Part shown: piece after piece, positions 12,355-23,625 of the stretch
Layout of the letters: each line of letters begins with the position of its first letter
Numbering within the stretch: the first letter of the stretch is position 1
Assembly (NCBI GenBank): GCA_028023455.1
Contig: JAQFVV010006200.1
Location: 8,360,521 to 8,424,520, forward strand
DNA length: 64,000 nt
Direction of reading: 5' to 3'
From: Epiperipatus broadwayi
Taxonomy: Eukaryota; Onychophora; Udeonychophora; Euonychophora; Peripatidae
The notes under the pieces: generated by a model
The model's input: the letters and a program-made list of their open reading frames with translations, nothing else
What the model was told of the DNA's origin: nothing
Database searches by the model: none
Position numbers and translations under genes: made by a program

Positions 12355-13400
12355 AAATCATTCAGACTTCTGCCATTTCTATACAAAATCTTTATCAAAA
12401 TAAGTACAACTCATCAATTGTGACAATTAAAAGAACAAACTGAATTTAAAACTTGTTTTAGCACAATGGATCACATTCAAATATTGAGAGAAAATACAGA
12501 AAGAACTAATGAATATAAGTTATCAGTATGCTTTGGATGAAAAGGTATTTGTTTCTATAAGTATTTCCCATCAATTAATGTGTTAGATCATCAAGATTTA
12601 TACAAAGTATATCGTCATAGTCTGACAAATATTCATTGAAATGCAACACTAGTGAGAATTTATGATGATTTTAAGAAGTTTAATATTGTTAAGAATGTAG
12701 GAGTAATTCCATATCTTTGAAACTTTTTACACTAGTTTTACAAAAAGTATTTTATGGATTAAAATAGGAATTTACAAAAATAAATAAAATTTAATTTAGT
12801 TATCTAGATTTTGCAGATAATATGATCATTTTTGCAAATAATGTTTCAAAATTTTAGAAAATGCTACATGAACTATCAGATGACAGTAAAAAAAAAAAAA
12901 AATAAAGATTGATAAATTAACAACTGCAAATACTTTGATCAGATTATTAGTAACTCTTAGAAACATAATGGATATGTTTGAAAAGAAATTTTTTTAATAG
13001 ATGTATTTTACCACTTTTTACAAGTTGATTGGAAACTTGGGACACTTAACATAAGAGTAATACAAAGATCTTAGAGAACACAATAAAGGATTTAGAGATG
13101 TATACTGGAAGTTACAAGAAGAGATTAAAAGCATTATGTATGGTCAGGAAAATAAAAGATATCATTGATATCATTAAAAGAGATTGCTAGAGGAGATGAT
13201 ATTAGTTGGACATATAAATCTTAAATTACATCCCAAGAAATTTTAAAAGATCTAGAATGAAATCTCATGCAAAATGGAAGATTGAAATAAGATAAGATGT
13301 TGGAGATATATGAAAAAAAAGACTATTGATAAGCAAAACTGGATTAGACTTAGAATTACTCCATCCAGAAGTAAGTCACTAATAGTGAAAGTAGTTAAGG
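12355..13400 (+). mobile_element. Decayed RTE-clade LINE, reverse-transcriptase region
   Basis: This matches the better-read copy at 21.9-23.6 kb in collinear order: the reverse-transcriptase start (a TCTATACAAAA block), the GATCACATTCAAATATTGAGAG block, the catalytic-region block around TCTAGATTTTGCAGATAATATGAT, and the 3' part ending near CAAAACTGGATTAGACTTAG. Many stops and frameshifts are present, so it is an old, inactive copy. The 5' end is lost or unrecognisable. Confidence 0.78.
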
Positions 13401-13544
13401 TAATGTTAATATTTAGGCAGAATTCAAATGTTTTGATTATAATTAAAGAGTAACATTTGATATCCATTAATAATTGATTTTTATTTCATGAAATTTTTTT
13501 AATTTTTTTTCTATACAAAATAAATTGCGCTTATATTAAAAGCT

Positions 13545-14010
13545 TCATAATGAAATAGATGGCACTAAAAGTCTTTGAATAGATCGAACAGGATCTTTAG
13601 TAACAAGGAAATATACACATAAATGGAAAAATATGGGTGATTTAGTCTGCAAGTTGTGTAATGAATGCATAGAAAATATTAGGCATCTGTTAATTGAATG
13701 TAAATGCCTGAAAGCAGAAAGGGTACAAATAATGAAATTGTGAAAGAATAAATGTGAACAAAGTGATTATACAGAAAGTGGCTTATTGTTTTTTATGCTG
13801 GGTTTGGGAAGAGATAAGGGATTTTAGATATAAAGGCCATGGAGTTGACAAAGATTATGTTGTGGAAATGGGATGGAGCAGAATAGAAAAGAATATGGGA
13901 AAATTTGGGGTTGAGAAAGGAAAGGGAGTCAAAGTGCCTAACAGGTTGGGCATAGTTGCTGAGAGTTTCCTGACTCAGGAGAAGTCACAGTGCATCACAT
14001 CACATCAAAC
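13545..14010 (+). mobile_element. 3' fragment of a second non-LTR retrotransposon family
   Basis: The frame near 13,600-13,740 reads through a C-terminal zinc-knuckle-like motif, CKLC with a later H and C (DLVCKLCNECIENIRHLLIE), common at the end of LINE reverse transcriptases. The same sequence occurs inverted at 40.0-40.5 kb. The 3' end is marked by GTGCATCACATCACATCA. The downstream part contains a 126-codon open frame in another register, judged accidental. It lies directly after the RTE copy and probably inserted next to it. The clade was not determined. Confidence 0.7.
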
Positions 14011-16616
14011 ATTCTTCAAAATAACAACAAGTAAAGCATTACTGATCAGGCTAATTGACGTCTGGCTAATTGACTTCTCAATAGCAATGTTTAAGTTCTA
14101 TCTTTTATTTTATACTCTAGCTAAGAAAAGCTAGATATCCATTTGCCAAATAATAATTGAACAATTAACTGGTTTAGTAGTCTGGTACTTGAAAAAAATT
14201 CTAAGTCTTTTTATAACATAAATCTTCATGCTTCATCCAGTCTGGAGTTAAATTTCAGGTCTTAGAAATAGTGACCAATACTAACTTTTATATCATCATC
14301 ATAAAATAAAACAATTTTTATACATAAAATAGTAATCTTTTAGATTAAATGTTCTATGAAGAGTATTAACAATCTCTTATGTCTAGAATTAAATTTAATA
14401 CTAAACAATATATAGTGACTCATGCACCATATAATCAAGGGATGCATGACTTCCTCTTAATAATTATACATTTTTATATTTATATTATTTTATAAGTTTG
14501 CTTAATCTCTTTCATAAAAATAATAAAATCAAAAATTTACATGGTAATAGATAATATGATAACCACATACTAATGCAACATTTTTCTAAAAAGGATATTG
14601 TTATCTATATATTATTACATCATTTTCAAAATGGGAAGTTTAGATCCAACACACTAAGAAATCATCCTCTGATGATCAAGCCATTCTTTGATCATTCATT
14701 TATGTACAAAGAATATATTATCAATATATTGATAAATATAAAATCCTTAATTCAAAATATTGGTGACGATGAAAGTTATTGATGATATTTAATCTTCTGA
14801 TAGTGATTAAACCATGTATGAGTTTTTGTTAAATGTAGTGGCTGTATTTCCAAGTATCTCTTTGACAGATAATTTTAAAATATCTTACATTGATAATTTT
14901 ATTTATGAATGGACATAATTAATATATTCTTTATTACTATTTTGCAAAGAAAAAACTACTAATGATGATGATTATGACACCTTTGGCTATAATTATTCAT
15001 TTTCTCTCTCTTGATAATTCCCACAATAGAGTAGCTATGAACATGGACAGTGATAACAATGATCAAGTATATTATGAACATATAAAATATGATAAATTTA
15101 TCTAAGAATGATAACTCATCATAATACACACATACGGATATTTAGTGTGGATGACTAAACTAATATATGGGCCAGATATTGTCAAAGATTGAAATACAAA
15201 TCAAAATTTTAATTCTAGTAAGTTATATTTTAGGCTTCTTTAATAAACTATAATCTCATATCTTTCAGATATATTTAGTTCATCCAACAATAACAAAATA
15301 ATGTTTCTATCTGTTAGTCGTGAGAAAAAGAGTCTCCCCTCCCCAAACTCTGCACATTTATGGCTCTAGTCGCTATGTGATTAGATCCTTTAATTTTTTG
15401 TATAATTCGAAAAGCGAATTTTGTTTATCTAAAATCATAAACCAAATAAAGAAATTGTCTTTGAATTATTATAAATTAATATTTACTTCAAACCTTATAA
15501 AATATAATTTCACAATACAATTCGCCAATTTCTAAAACAGAGAATCTTTAATAAATAAAATCACTATTGCCAAGCGATTTCAACTCCCATGAGTTCTTAT
15601 CAAGGCAGTATTAAAAAAATTCCTATTTTTTTTCCTAAGCGATAAATTTAACGTTTCATTGCATTGGCCAGGAACAACTAATCGGAAAACTGGTTAATTT
15701 TGAATTCCTAGCACAAGATGAATTTTTTATAAGATATGATTCTTTAATCTTGCGTTTTTTATAAGTTGTATTAACAGAAGTATTATAGTTATTTAAAATA
15801 TAATTTCGCAATTTGAGAAAACTAATTAAGAAATAATACATAAAAATTAAATACATACAAGTAAAATAAATTGGTTAATTTATACCCAGAAGAAAATACT
15901 ATAGGGTTTTTAAAATTGATGTAAGATTACAAAAAAATGTATTTCACCTGGAGTATATAATCTTACACCTGCATGGCTAACAATATCTTCAGAATATTAA
16001 TTTTTGCTTATTATAGTCTAAAAATTGGATTTGATCAAAATTTTGGTGGCTGGTCAGTAGTTACAATTTAATCTTCATTTGTAGACTATGTCCAAATTTT
16101 ATTGGCTGAGCACTTCTATAGATGGAAGTTTTGAGCATAGATAATGTGATTCAGACAATAGACAAGCAGTTGGCCACTTCAGCTAAGTCATCATCTTTAG
16201 GTTTGAAAAATATGACATCTATTAACTTTATGAACATAATGACAAATATAACATCATTTTGCTGGACTATTAGCATATAAGGTTGCAAGTTATCACAACA
16301 TTTGAATTTCTTATCATAGTTGGATAGATTTAGCACATAAATTACTTTCATGACTATAAGATTCAATATATTCTTTTTCCTAATTTGACAGTGAGAATAT
16401 ATTCTGATTGAAACTGATGTTTTTCTTGACATGCTATTCATTTCAATTGACTTCTATAACTCAATTCAAATGAGAAAAATATAATTCTATACATTTATAT
16501 AGTTTCTTTCATCAATTGACAATAATATGATTTTCATAGCTCAAAAAGTTAACACATCAATTTCTTAGCTGTTTTTCTAAAGATAATAATCTCTTTAATT
16601 AACTACTTTCTATATT
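14011..16616. other. AT-rich non-coding DNA
   Basis: No domain, RNA gene or paired repeat was recognised. A slightly less AT-rich patch at 15,315-15,400 and 15,640-15,720 may be an unidentified repeat. Confidence 0.5.
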
Positions 16617-16697
16617 TTAATGGTGGTCGAGAGTTCAGCATAGCTGCCTTACAAGCAGTTGTCCCAGGTTAGCGGGTTCACTTCCTGGCCGATGCTA
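16617..16697 (+). pseudogene. tRNA-Gly-derived sequence (pseudogene or SINE head)
   Basis: The core GCATAGCTGCCTTACAAGCA forms an anticodon stem-loop like tRNA-Gly(TCC), but the anticodon reads TAC. It is preceded by a TGGTGG acceptor/D-arm start and followed by a damaged T-arm (GGGTTCACTTCC) and a GCCGATGC acceptor end. Extra bases in the variable region break the standard fold. A related copy lies at 50.33-50.40 kb on the other strand. It is not a functional tRNA as read. Confidence 0.72.
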
Positions 16698-17539
16698 TGA
16701 CACATAGAAAAAAAAATTATAGGTTTGCAATTTTATGACTAATCATGAATTAAATTCACACTGTATTTTGATAAATGCTTTTACCTTTTTAATTTTAAAA
16801 GCCACTTATTATATTATTTGGAAATTTAACTTTAGTCATATTTTAAAATGATTTAAGATTTACACTTATAAACCATTCTAGCATTCAAAAATTAAAATTA
16901 TATATTTGCTGCACAAATGCTTGATATTTTTATCTTCTTAAATAAATTATTAAAACTATTATAAATGTTTCACAGCAGTCAACTCCTTTCAATATTAGTA
17001 ATTAGTGAGTTTAAAATATTCTAATTTAATAAATATTAACTGTCAATAAGCTCATTCTACTACAGTTTATATTCCTTTTTTTTTTGGCCATTGTATATAA
17101 ATATTTTTTATCATTACATTTTGCAAATTCTCTAATCTCATTTTTATTGACTCCATATCTGAAATACAATCCTAGATCTCAGTTGGTACTTTTGAGATCT
17201 GATTTATCTAATCACAATATATTAACATTTTTCTTCATAAAAATGATAAAAGTAAGCATTTATTTGTTTTAGTAATGAATCAGCCATAACTGTAGGTCTC
17301 AGAATACTGTGCTTTGACAATATTTGCTTGCATTATCAGACATTTGTCATAAGTGTAAGTGCTAATGGAAACAGTTTTTAAATTAAAACTTATTAGTATA
17401 TAATATAGTAATTTAATTCATCAAGTATTGAAAAGTTGTGACATTGCTTGTCAATATGGTAGGTCAGCAGTTCAAAAATATTCATAATATAATTATAGTA
17501 ATTTTATCCTATATTAGGTTCATCTTCTATTAAATTTAT
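16698..17539. other. AT-rich non-coding DNA
   Basis: No supported feature was found in this interval. Confidence 0.5.
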
Positions 17540-18350
17540 CATATATCAATAAGATTAATATTTACATCAATTTTGCAAGAAGTATTTTGGGAATTAAAAT
17601 GGCAAGCTAAGGGAATTGAAAAAAAAAAAAACCCTTGAGATTATTTAAGTCATTTAGATTTAGCAGATGTAAATATTGCTTCAGAGCTTCAGGAAATGTT
17701 GCAGGAATTATTAGATAAAAATTTAAAAATCAGATTAAAGATATATGCTAAAAAGATTAAAATAATATTTAGTGGATTTTTTCAGAACAAAATAATGAAG
17801 ATTAATAGTCATAAATTAGAAGAAGTTAACAACTATAAATATCTTGAATCAGATTATTAATACTAATGAAAATATAATGCATGAAATTGATCATAGAATT
17901 AAACTTGGATGGATTGCTTTTGGTAGGAATAATTTAATATTAAAATAGACTATGTTTTACTGGTTCTTAATTGTCCCCTGAATAGAAGAGCAATACAGAA
18001 ACTTCAGAACAACTCAATGAATTGTAGATATATATTGAAAGTAACAAGAAGGAATTAAAAGCAAACTATTTGGATGAGAGAACAAATGGATATCAATGAC
18101 ATCACTGGAAGAATTGAGCAAGTAAAATGGACATGAGCTGGATATATTGTAAGAACAGATAATAGATAGTTGAAATCTTAAACTAGATCCCAATAGACTG
18201 TTCAAGAACTAGATAAAGACCATACTGAAAGGCATGAATGAAATAAGGAAATTTGTTAGTATGATGTTGAGGAAAGAAATTATGGATCAGAAAAACTGGA
18301 TTAAACTTAAGAGACTTTTATCCTGCAGAGGGTTGATAATGATTGAAAAT
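17540..18350 (+). mobile_element. Decayed RTE-clade LINE, 3' half
   Basis: Collinear with the RTE copies at 12.4 and 22.8-23.6 kb: the AGAAGTATTTTG block, the active-site-proximal TTTAGATTTAGCAGATG block, a GGATGAGAGAACAAATGG block, and the 3' portion around CAGAAAAACTGGATTAAACTTA, ending near the CCTGCAGA motif shared by the copies. Stops and indels occur throughout. Confidence 0.78.
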
Positions 18351-18599
18351 AATCATGTTGAATATTTTAATCTAATCTTTGTTCTATATTGTGCATATTT
18401 TTATAATAATTTTTATAAGCCATTATAATTTTAAAATAAATGATGAATAATTGCATATTATTGATATGATCATTTGCATTTCTGACTTTTATTGATAAAA
18501 AATAATAAAAGATGGAGGTAGATCAAAATCACAAATGGCCAATTTAAATTACAAATTCAAAGATTTCAATACTAGCTGTGATAGCTTGTTGGTCAATAG

Positions 18600-18722
18600 A
18601 ATGTAAAGAAAGAAAGGAATGAAAGAAAGAAGGAAGGAAGCAAGAAAGGAAGGAAGGAAGGAAGAAAAAAGAAAGGAATAAAGAAAGAAAGAAATAAAGG
18701 AAAGAAGAAAGAAAGAAATTTG
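18600..18722. repeat. GAAA/GGAA purine microsatellite
   Basis: About 120 bp of GAAAG, GGAAGGAA and AAAGAAAG units on the plus strand, all purine, with interruptions. Confidence 0.92.
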
Positions 18723-19703
18723 TTGTCCATGTCTTTTTTTTTTTTCTAATAAAATGTGTATGGAATTTATGTGGTATTAGTGATTTAAGATATTTCTTTA
18801 AAACTCAAAAGAACACTAAACCATATAAAATTGATATTACTTAGGCAATAAATTCAAAAATAATTTTAAGTATTTGATTTGCAATGAAAAGGTTAAAATA
18901 AAACAAAAAAAAAATTGGGCTATGCTACTTGGGAATACATGAATTAACATTTAATAGTCATGAAGACAATCATTCTTGTAATAAGACAATTGTTGATAAT
19001 AGTTTTTTGTTAAGTAATTATAATAAATTGTTGCCATGTCATTTTGAATCTGCAAGCTTATTTTTAAAACTTTTGAAATGAATGCAATATGTTTTAATAA
19101 TTCCTGTAAGAAATGATCTTAATTATTTTCATTATGAAATAAAAATGTTTTATTTGCTGCAATATCATTTAATGATGCTACCAGTTGTAAAAATATTTCA
19201 CAGTTATCATCAGTGGTTAGGTGTTATGGTTTGTAGAATTTGTAGATATTAGCTATGGCCATGATAGAACATCACTGCATCAACTGAATCTGTATTTCAA
19301 TTTTTAAAAAAACAACAACATGATTTTAATAAAAGCTAATAGCACAAATCTACGTTAATGAGCTGTAATGTCTGAACATTTGCGAGGAGTTAGATATTTT
19401 ATTATTGTGCAGTTCTCGAAAAATTGAAAGACAAAGAATGTAATTTTTTTCTAATAATTGACAATTTAGCATTCCATTTCAGTAATTCTACAAAACTCAG
19501 GATTTGGATAAAAAGTTGTAAGATTTCCACCCTAAGTGTGATAAAATGAGCATATAATGGAAACATTTTTCAAATATTTTTTTAATGTTAGCAAGATTTA
19601 ATACTAATATTTAAAACAATGATAAAAAATTCCAATAAATGAAATACAGAAATCTGTAATATCACATGATTACCATTTCTTATGCTTGCTCATAACTTAT
19701 TAA
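18723..19703. other. AT-rich non-coding DNA
   Basis: No gene was recognised. Bases 19,655-19,695 are an inverted copy of the tail of the repeat at about 20,580-20,611. Confidence 0.5.
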
Positions 19704-19889
19704 AACAGGCAAAACTCTCCATACAGTAGTGCCACTCAGGGCGAGCCAGAGTAATCAATGGATGCCGAAAGAGTTGGGGAGATTGGATGAGTAGGCACTA
19801 GATAGGGTTTTTACGCACAAGCCTTCTGGCATCCATTGATTACTCTGGCTTGCACCGAGTGGCAATATGTATAGAGAGTCTTGCCTGTT
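19704..19889. mobile_element. 186-bp TTAA-flanked MITE (piggyBac-like ends)
   Basis: Terminal inverted repeats of about 63 bp pair AACAGGCAAAACTCTCCATA at the left with AACAGGCAAGACTCTCTATA at the right, and both ends abut TTAA (19700-19703 and 19890-19893). TTAA duplication is the signature of piggyBac-type insertion. Apart from a central loop of roughly 60 bp, the whole element is a hairpin. No coding capacity. Confidence 0.82.
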
Positions 19890-20495
19890 TTAAATCTCTA
19901 ATATATAATATGATTTCTCAATATATTTGGATGTCAACTGACCTTTTTTTAAAATCCATTTTTCCTGATATTTTTTCTTATTGATGTTCTATACAATATA
20001 TTACAAAGAAAAATAAATGTTATTAAATAATATGTATTAAAAATAAATGTGTTTTAAAAAAATAATTACTTAAAATATAGGACAAATCAAATAACTAAGT
20101 ATATTTCATTAAAAAGTGTTTTAGAAATGGAAATGATTCAAAAAACAATTATTGGAGACATTTTCTTTGAAATTTTAGAAAATCTTTTAATATAAATAGA
20201 TGAACAGCTTAAAGTCTTGCTAAATTTATTTATTCTTAAATTAATTAATCCAAGTTATAAACTCACTACATAAAATTCCTTGAGTAAACTTAACATAAAT
20301 GTAAAACTTGTTTATGGAAGATATTTTGAATTTTTAATGTTAAGAAATGGATTAATAGATATTTATAATTCATATTCAAAAGTAAAGACAGTAATACACT
20401 TTTTTTAATATATAAATTCTATATATTTAAATTCTACCTTTACATAAAATAATATTTCTTGGCATTTTAATCTTGATTATTTTTACCAATATATC

Positions 20496-20626
20496 AGTAG
20501 AAAGATACTTAAAACAGGCAAAACTCTCTCCATATAGTAGCGCCACTCAGTGCCAACCAGAGTAATCAACAGTAATGTGCTAGCATAAGAAATAGTGATC
20601 ATGTGATATTTAGTAGAAAGATACTT
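20496..20626. repeat. Half copy of the TTAA MITE inside a 15-bp duplication
   Basis: One arm of the 19.7-kb MITE (from 20513, also preceded by TTAA) is followed by a tail containing AGCATAAGAAATAGTGATCA. The 101-bp insert is flanked by the direct repeat AGTAGAAAGATACTT at 20496-20510 and 20612-20626. The tail occurs in inverted orientation just upstream of the full MITE at 19,655-19,690. Confidence 0.8.
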
Positions 20627-21322
20627 TTCAGAACTGAATAGAATTAACAATCATGCTTGAACTGCTTTTGGATAAGAAAGACTATCAAAATTAGCCATAA
20701 TGTTAATTTTTTTTATTAATTAACTAACATAATAATCACGAGAAAACATTTTTCAAGAATTAATCAAAGATTTTGTAAGACAAGAAAAAGGGATTGACTT
20801 AATTTTTAAGAAAACTAATTTTAACTACTATTTTATAAATCTTTAATTAATTAAAACAAAAATTGAATGGCTTCCCCTATCTCTCATCTTATTGCATACC
20901 TCTTCAATAACACAATGAATTTAATGTTTATATTTACACAGTAATGTAATAAATTTAAGTATTAGAAGTAAAATAAGTTTCTATGTCATGAAGACATGAC
21001 GAATAAAAAAAAAATAAGAAAACTACATTGCATTGTATATATATATATCATGAATCAGCACTATGTCCTTCATTAGAAACCCAAGTAGAGTAATAGATTC
21101 TGGAATTCAAGATTTTTTTGTATTCTAACTTCTTGCAAAGTCTCAAGAAATATACGATTTAATTATATTTTTAGACAATGTCATTACTGAAAAATATGAA
21201 ATAAAAAATGTTTCAAATATAATTTAAATTAAATTTAAACTTAGCATTATTATTTAATACAAATAGCGATTCTTTGAAAATAATAAGAAATAAATATTTA
21301 AAATGTTTAAAAATTAACTTAC
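20627..21322. other. Intronic AT-rich DNA
   Basis: Region just downstream (minus strand) of the second chitin-binding exon. Nothing else was recognised. Confidence 0.5.
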
Positions 21323-21517
21323 TTTGACATCGAGGTACATTGCGCAACCAATCACATTGAAATAGTACTTCATTGAAAACTAGATTTGCATTACAGTCTT
21401 TAAGATATGGTACATTATGAGCACATTGATAAAATTTATGGCAGTCAGATGGATGAGGATACAATCCTGATGGTTTGGGACAGTCAAAATTTGTGTCGGA
21501 ATTACGTACATTTTGTT
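21323..21517 (-). CDS. Internal exon encoding a chitin-binding type-2 (CBM14) domain
   Basis: This 195-bp exon encodes a second peritrophin-A/CBM14 domain. Its six cysteines follow the same spacing as the exon at 4.7 kb, C-x12-C-x5-C-x9-C-x12-C-x8-C, with DCHKFYQCA around cysteines two and three and FNE before the fifth. The acceptor is TATATTGTAG and the donor is GTAAGT. It enters and leaves in phase 1, like the other exon. On the minus strand it lies upstream of the 4.7-kb exon, giving an intron of about 16.4 kb if no exon is missed between them. The product would be a secreted protein with at least two chitin-binding domains, acting outside the cell on chitin. The first exon, signal peptide and stop lie outside the recognised sequence. 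Domain call is firm; membership of one gene is a strong inference from strand, order, spacing and phase. Confidence 0.88.
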
Positions 21518-21879
21518 CTACAATATAAAAGAATAAAATATTCATAAGCCATTTCACTTCTAAAAAATTAAATTTATTCAAAATTTTTATATAAATAAAT
21601 GTCTAAAAAAATCACTTTTTTGCACTTTCTATTAAATTTTTTAATAATTTTGATTTTTTAGCAACCATCTTCAAAACTTTTTTTTAATACATAATTTAAA
21701 TTAGAACTTGTGAATCATTTTCAAATATTAATAGATTCAATAGGAAAATAACTGATACACTTTTAAAAACTGCAACAAAGGTAATTGGTATAAAGAAGTA
21801 ATAATTGACCAGTACAATTTTTATATGACAATGTATGAAGCAAAGAAACAATATGAAAATATACAAAAATGATATCTCG

Positions 21880-23625
21880 AATTTTGTAAAATAGTGTGAA
21901 AAAGAATTGATAATAATATAAGAAAGTATAATTATGAACAGCAAAAAAAGCTGTAGAAGAGAATAAAAGTCTCAAGAGTGTAAAACAAAATCTTGGTATG
22001 GTAGGAAATTTATTTCTGCAATAAGGAAAAAAAGATGGAACTATTACTAAAAAGAAAAATGACAACCTAAAATATGTAGAAGATTTCTATCAAGAATTAC
22101 ATAGCAATAAAGAATAAGATGTATCTCCTACAACTACTATATCTTCTGAATTGCCCATGATTTTAAATGAAGAAGTAAGACATGCAATTAAATTGATGAA
22201 GAAGGAAAAAGATCCAAGTAATTGTGGAATTATAATTGATATCTTAAAAGATTCAGGAGAAGAAGAATTTTTTTTTGTAAAGTTATTTATCCAATATCTA
22301 AATGATACAGATATACTAGATGATTGAAAGAATGCAGTATTAATATTAATATTTAAAAAAGTTGATAAAGAAAATATTAGCAATTACAGAGTTATCAGTC
22401 TTTTATCAGTTCTATACAAAACTTTTACTAAAATAATTACAGCTCATCTACAGAGAACTTTGAACTTCAACCAACCAAAAGAACAAGTTTGATTTAAAAA
22501 TAGTTTTAGTACAGTGAATCATATCCGAGTATTGAGAGAAGTTATAGAAAGGACCAATGAATAAGAGTTGCCATTACACTTTGTATGTATAAATTATGAA
22601 AAGGCATTTGATTCAGTAGGCATTTTTCAGTAATTAAAGCATTGAATCATCAAGGTATAGACCCAGGGTAGTGTCATATTTTGAAAAATATTTATAAAAA
22701 TGCAACAACAACAATTAGATTACATAATGCCTACTAGAAAGATTAACATTGAGAAGAGTGTATGACAAAATGGCTTCATATATCCAAAACTTTTTATATC
22801 AGTTTTGCAAGAAGTATTTTGTGGATTAAAATGGGAACCTAAGGGAATGAAAGTAAATTGAAATTATTTAAACCATCTAGATTTTGAAGATGATGTGATT
22901 GATTTTGCAAATAACACATTAGAGCTTCAGAAAATGTAGCAAGAATTATCAGATGAAAGTAAGAAACTGTGATTACATGTAAATGTTAAAAAGGCTAAAG
23001 TAATGTTCTATGGATTTTCTCAAAAGAAATTGATAATGATGAGTTAGAAAGTTAATAACTAAAAATATCTTGGTCCGATTATTGTTACCAAGGGAAACAT
23101 AATGGATTAAACAAATCATAGAATTAAACTTATTTTTAGTAGAAATAATTTAATATTAAAAAGAAACATATCTACGTGTTTAAAAAGAATGTTTTTTAAT
23201 AAATGTGTGTTACCAATTCTTACTTATGGATGTGAGACTTGGACATTAACAGAAGAACAATACAGAGACTTCAGATCACTCAATGAAGTATATAAAGATT
23301 ATGTGGTAGTAACAAGAAGAAATCAGAAACAAAATACATGGATGAGAGAACAAATAGGTATTACTGACATAATTGAAAGAATTAAGAGATTGAAATAGAG
23401 TTGGGCTGGGCAATTGTTAGAAGAAATTATAATAAATGGATGGTTGAAATCTTAAACTGGATCCCAAGAGATTGTAAAAGATGTAGAAAGATACCACATG
23501 TTGAGATGGATGGATGAAATAAGGAAGTGTTCTAGGACAATGTAGAAAAGAGAGGTTAGAGATCAAAGATGGATTGAACTTGGAGAGATCCGCATCCTGC
23601 AGAAAATCAGTAATGGTTGAAAATG
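21880..23625 (+). mobile_element. RTE-clade LINE, most complete reverse-transcriptase copy
   Basis: Frames on the plus strand read in order through RTE-type reverse-transcriptase blocks: a K-x-PSNCG-like motif near 22,215, NYRVISLLSVLYKTFTK near 22,383, INYEKAFDS near 22,590, then YGCETWT at 23,225 and the typical RTE C-terminal block with REQIGITDIIERIKRLK near 23,345. Stops and at least several frameshifts break the reading frame, so it is inactive. The endonuclease is missing or unrecognisable at the 5' side. The 3' end is close to the CCTGCAGA motif at 23,595. It lies directly upstream of the chitin-binding exon on the minus strand, in antisense orientation to that gene. Confidence 0.88.

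Noticed and set aside
13754-14134. 126-codon plus-strand frame
   Set aside because: It overlaps the 3' part of a decayed LINE in a different register, and the related copy at 40 kb does not keep it open.
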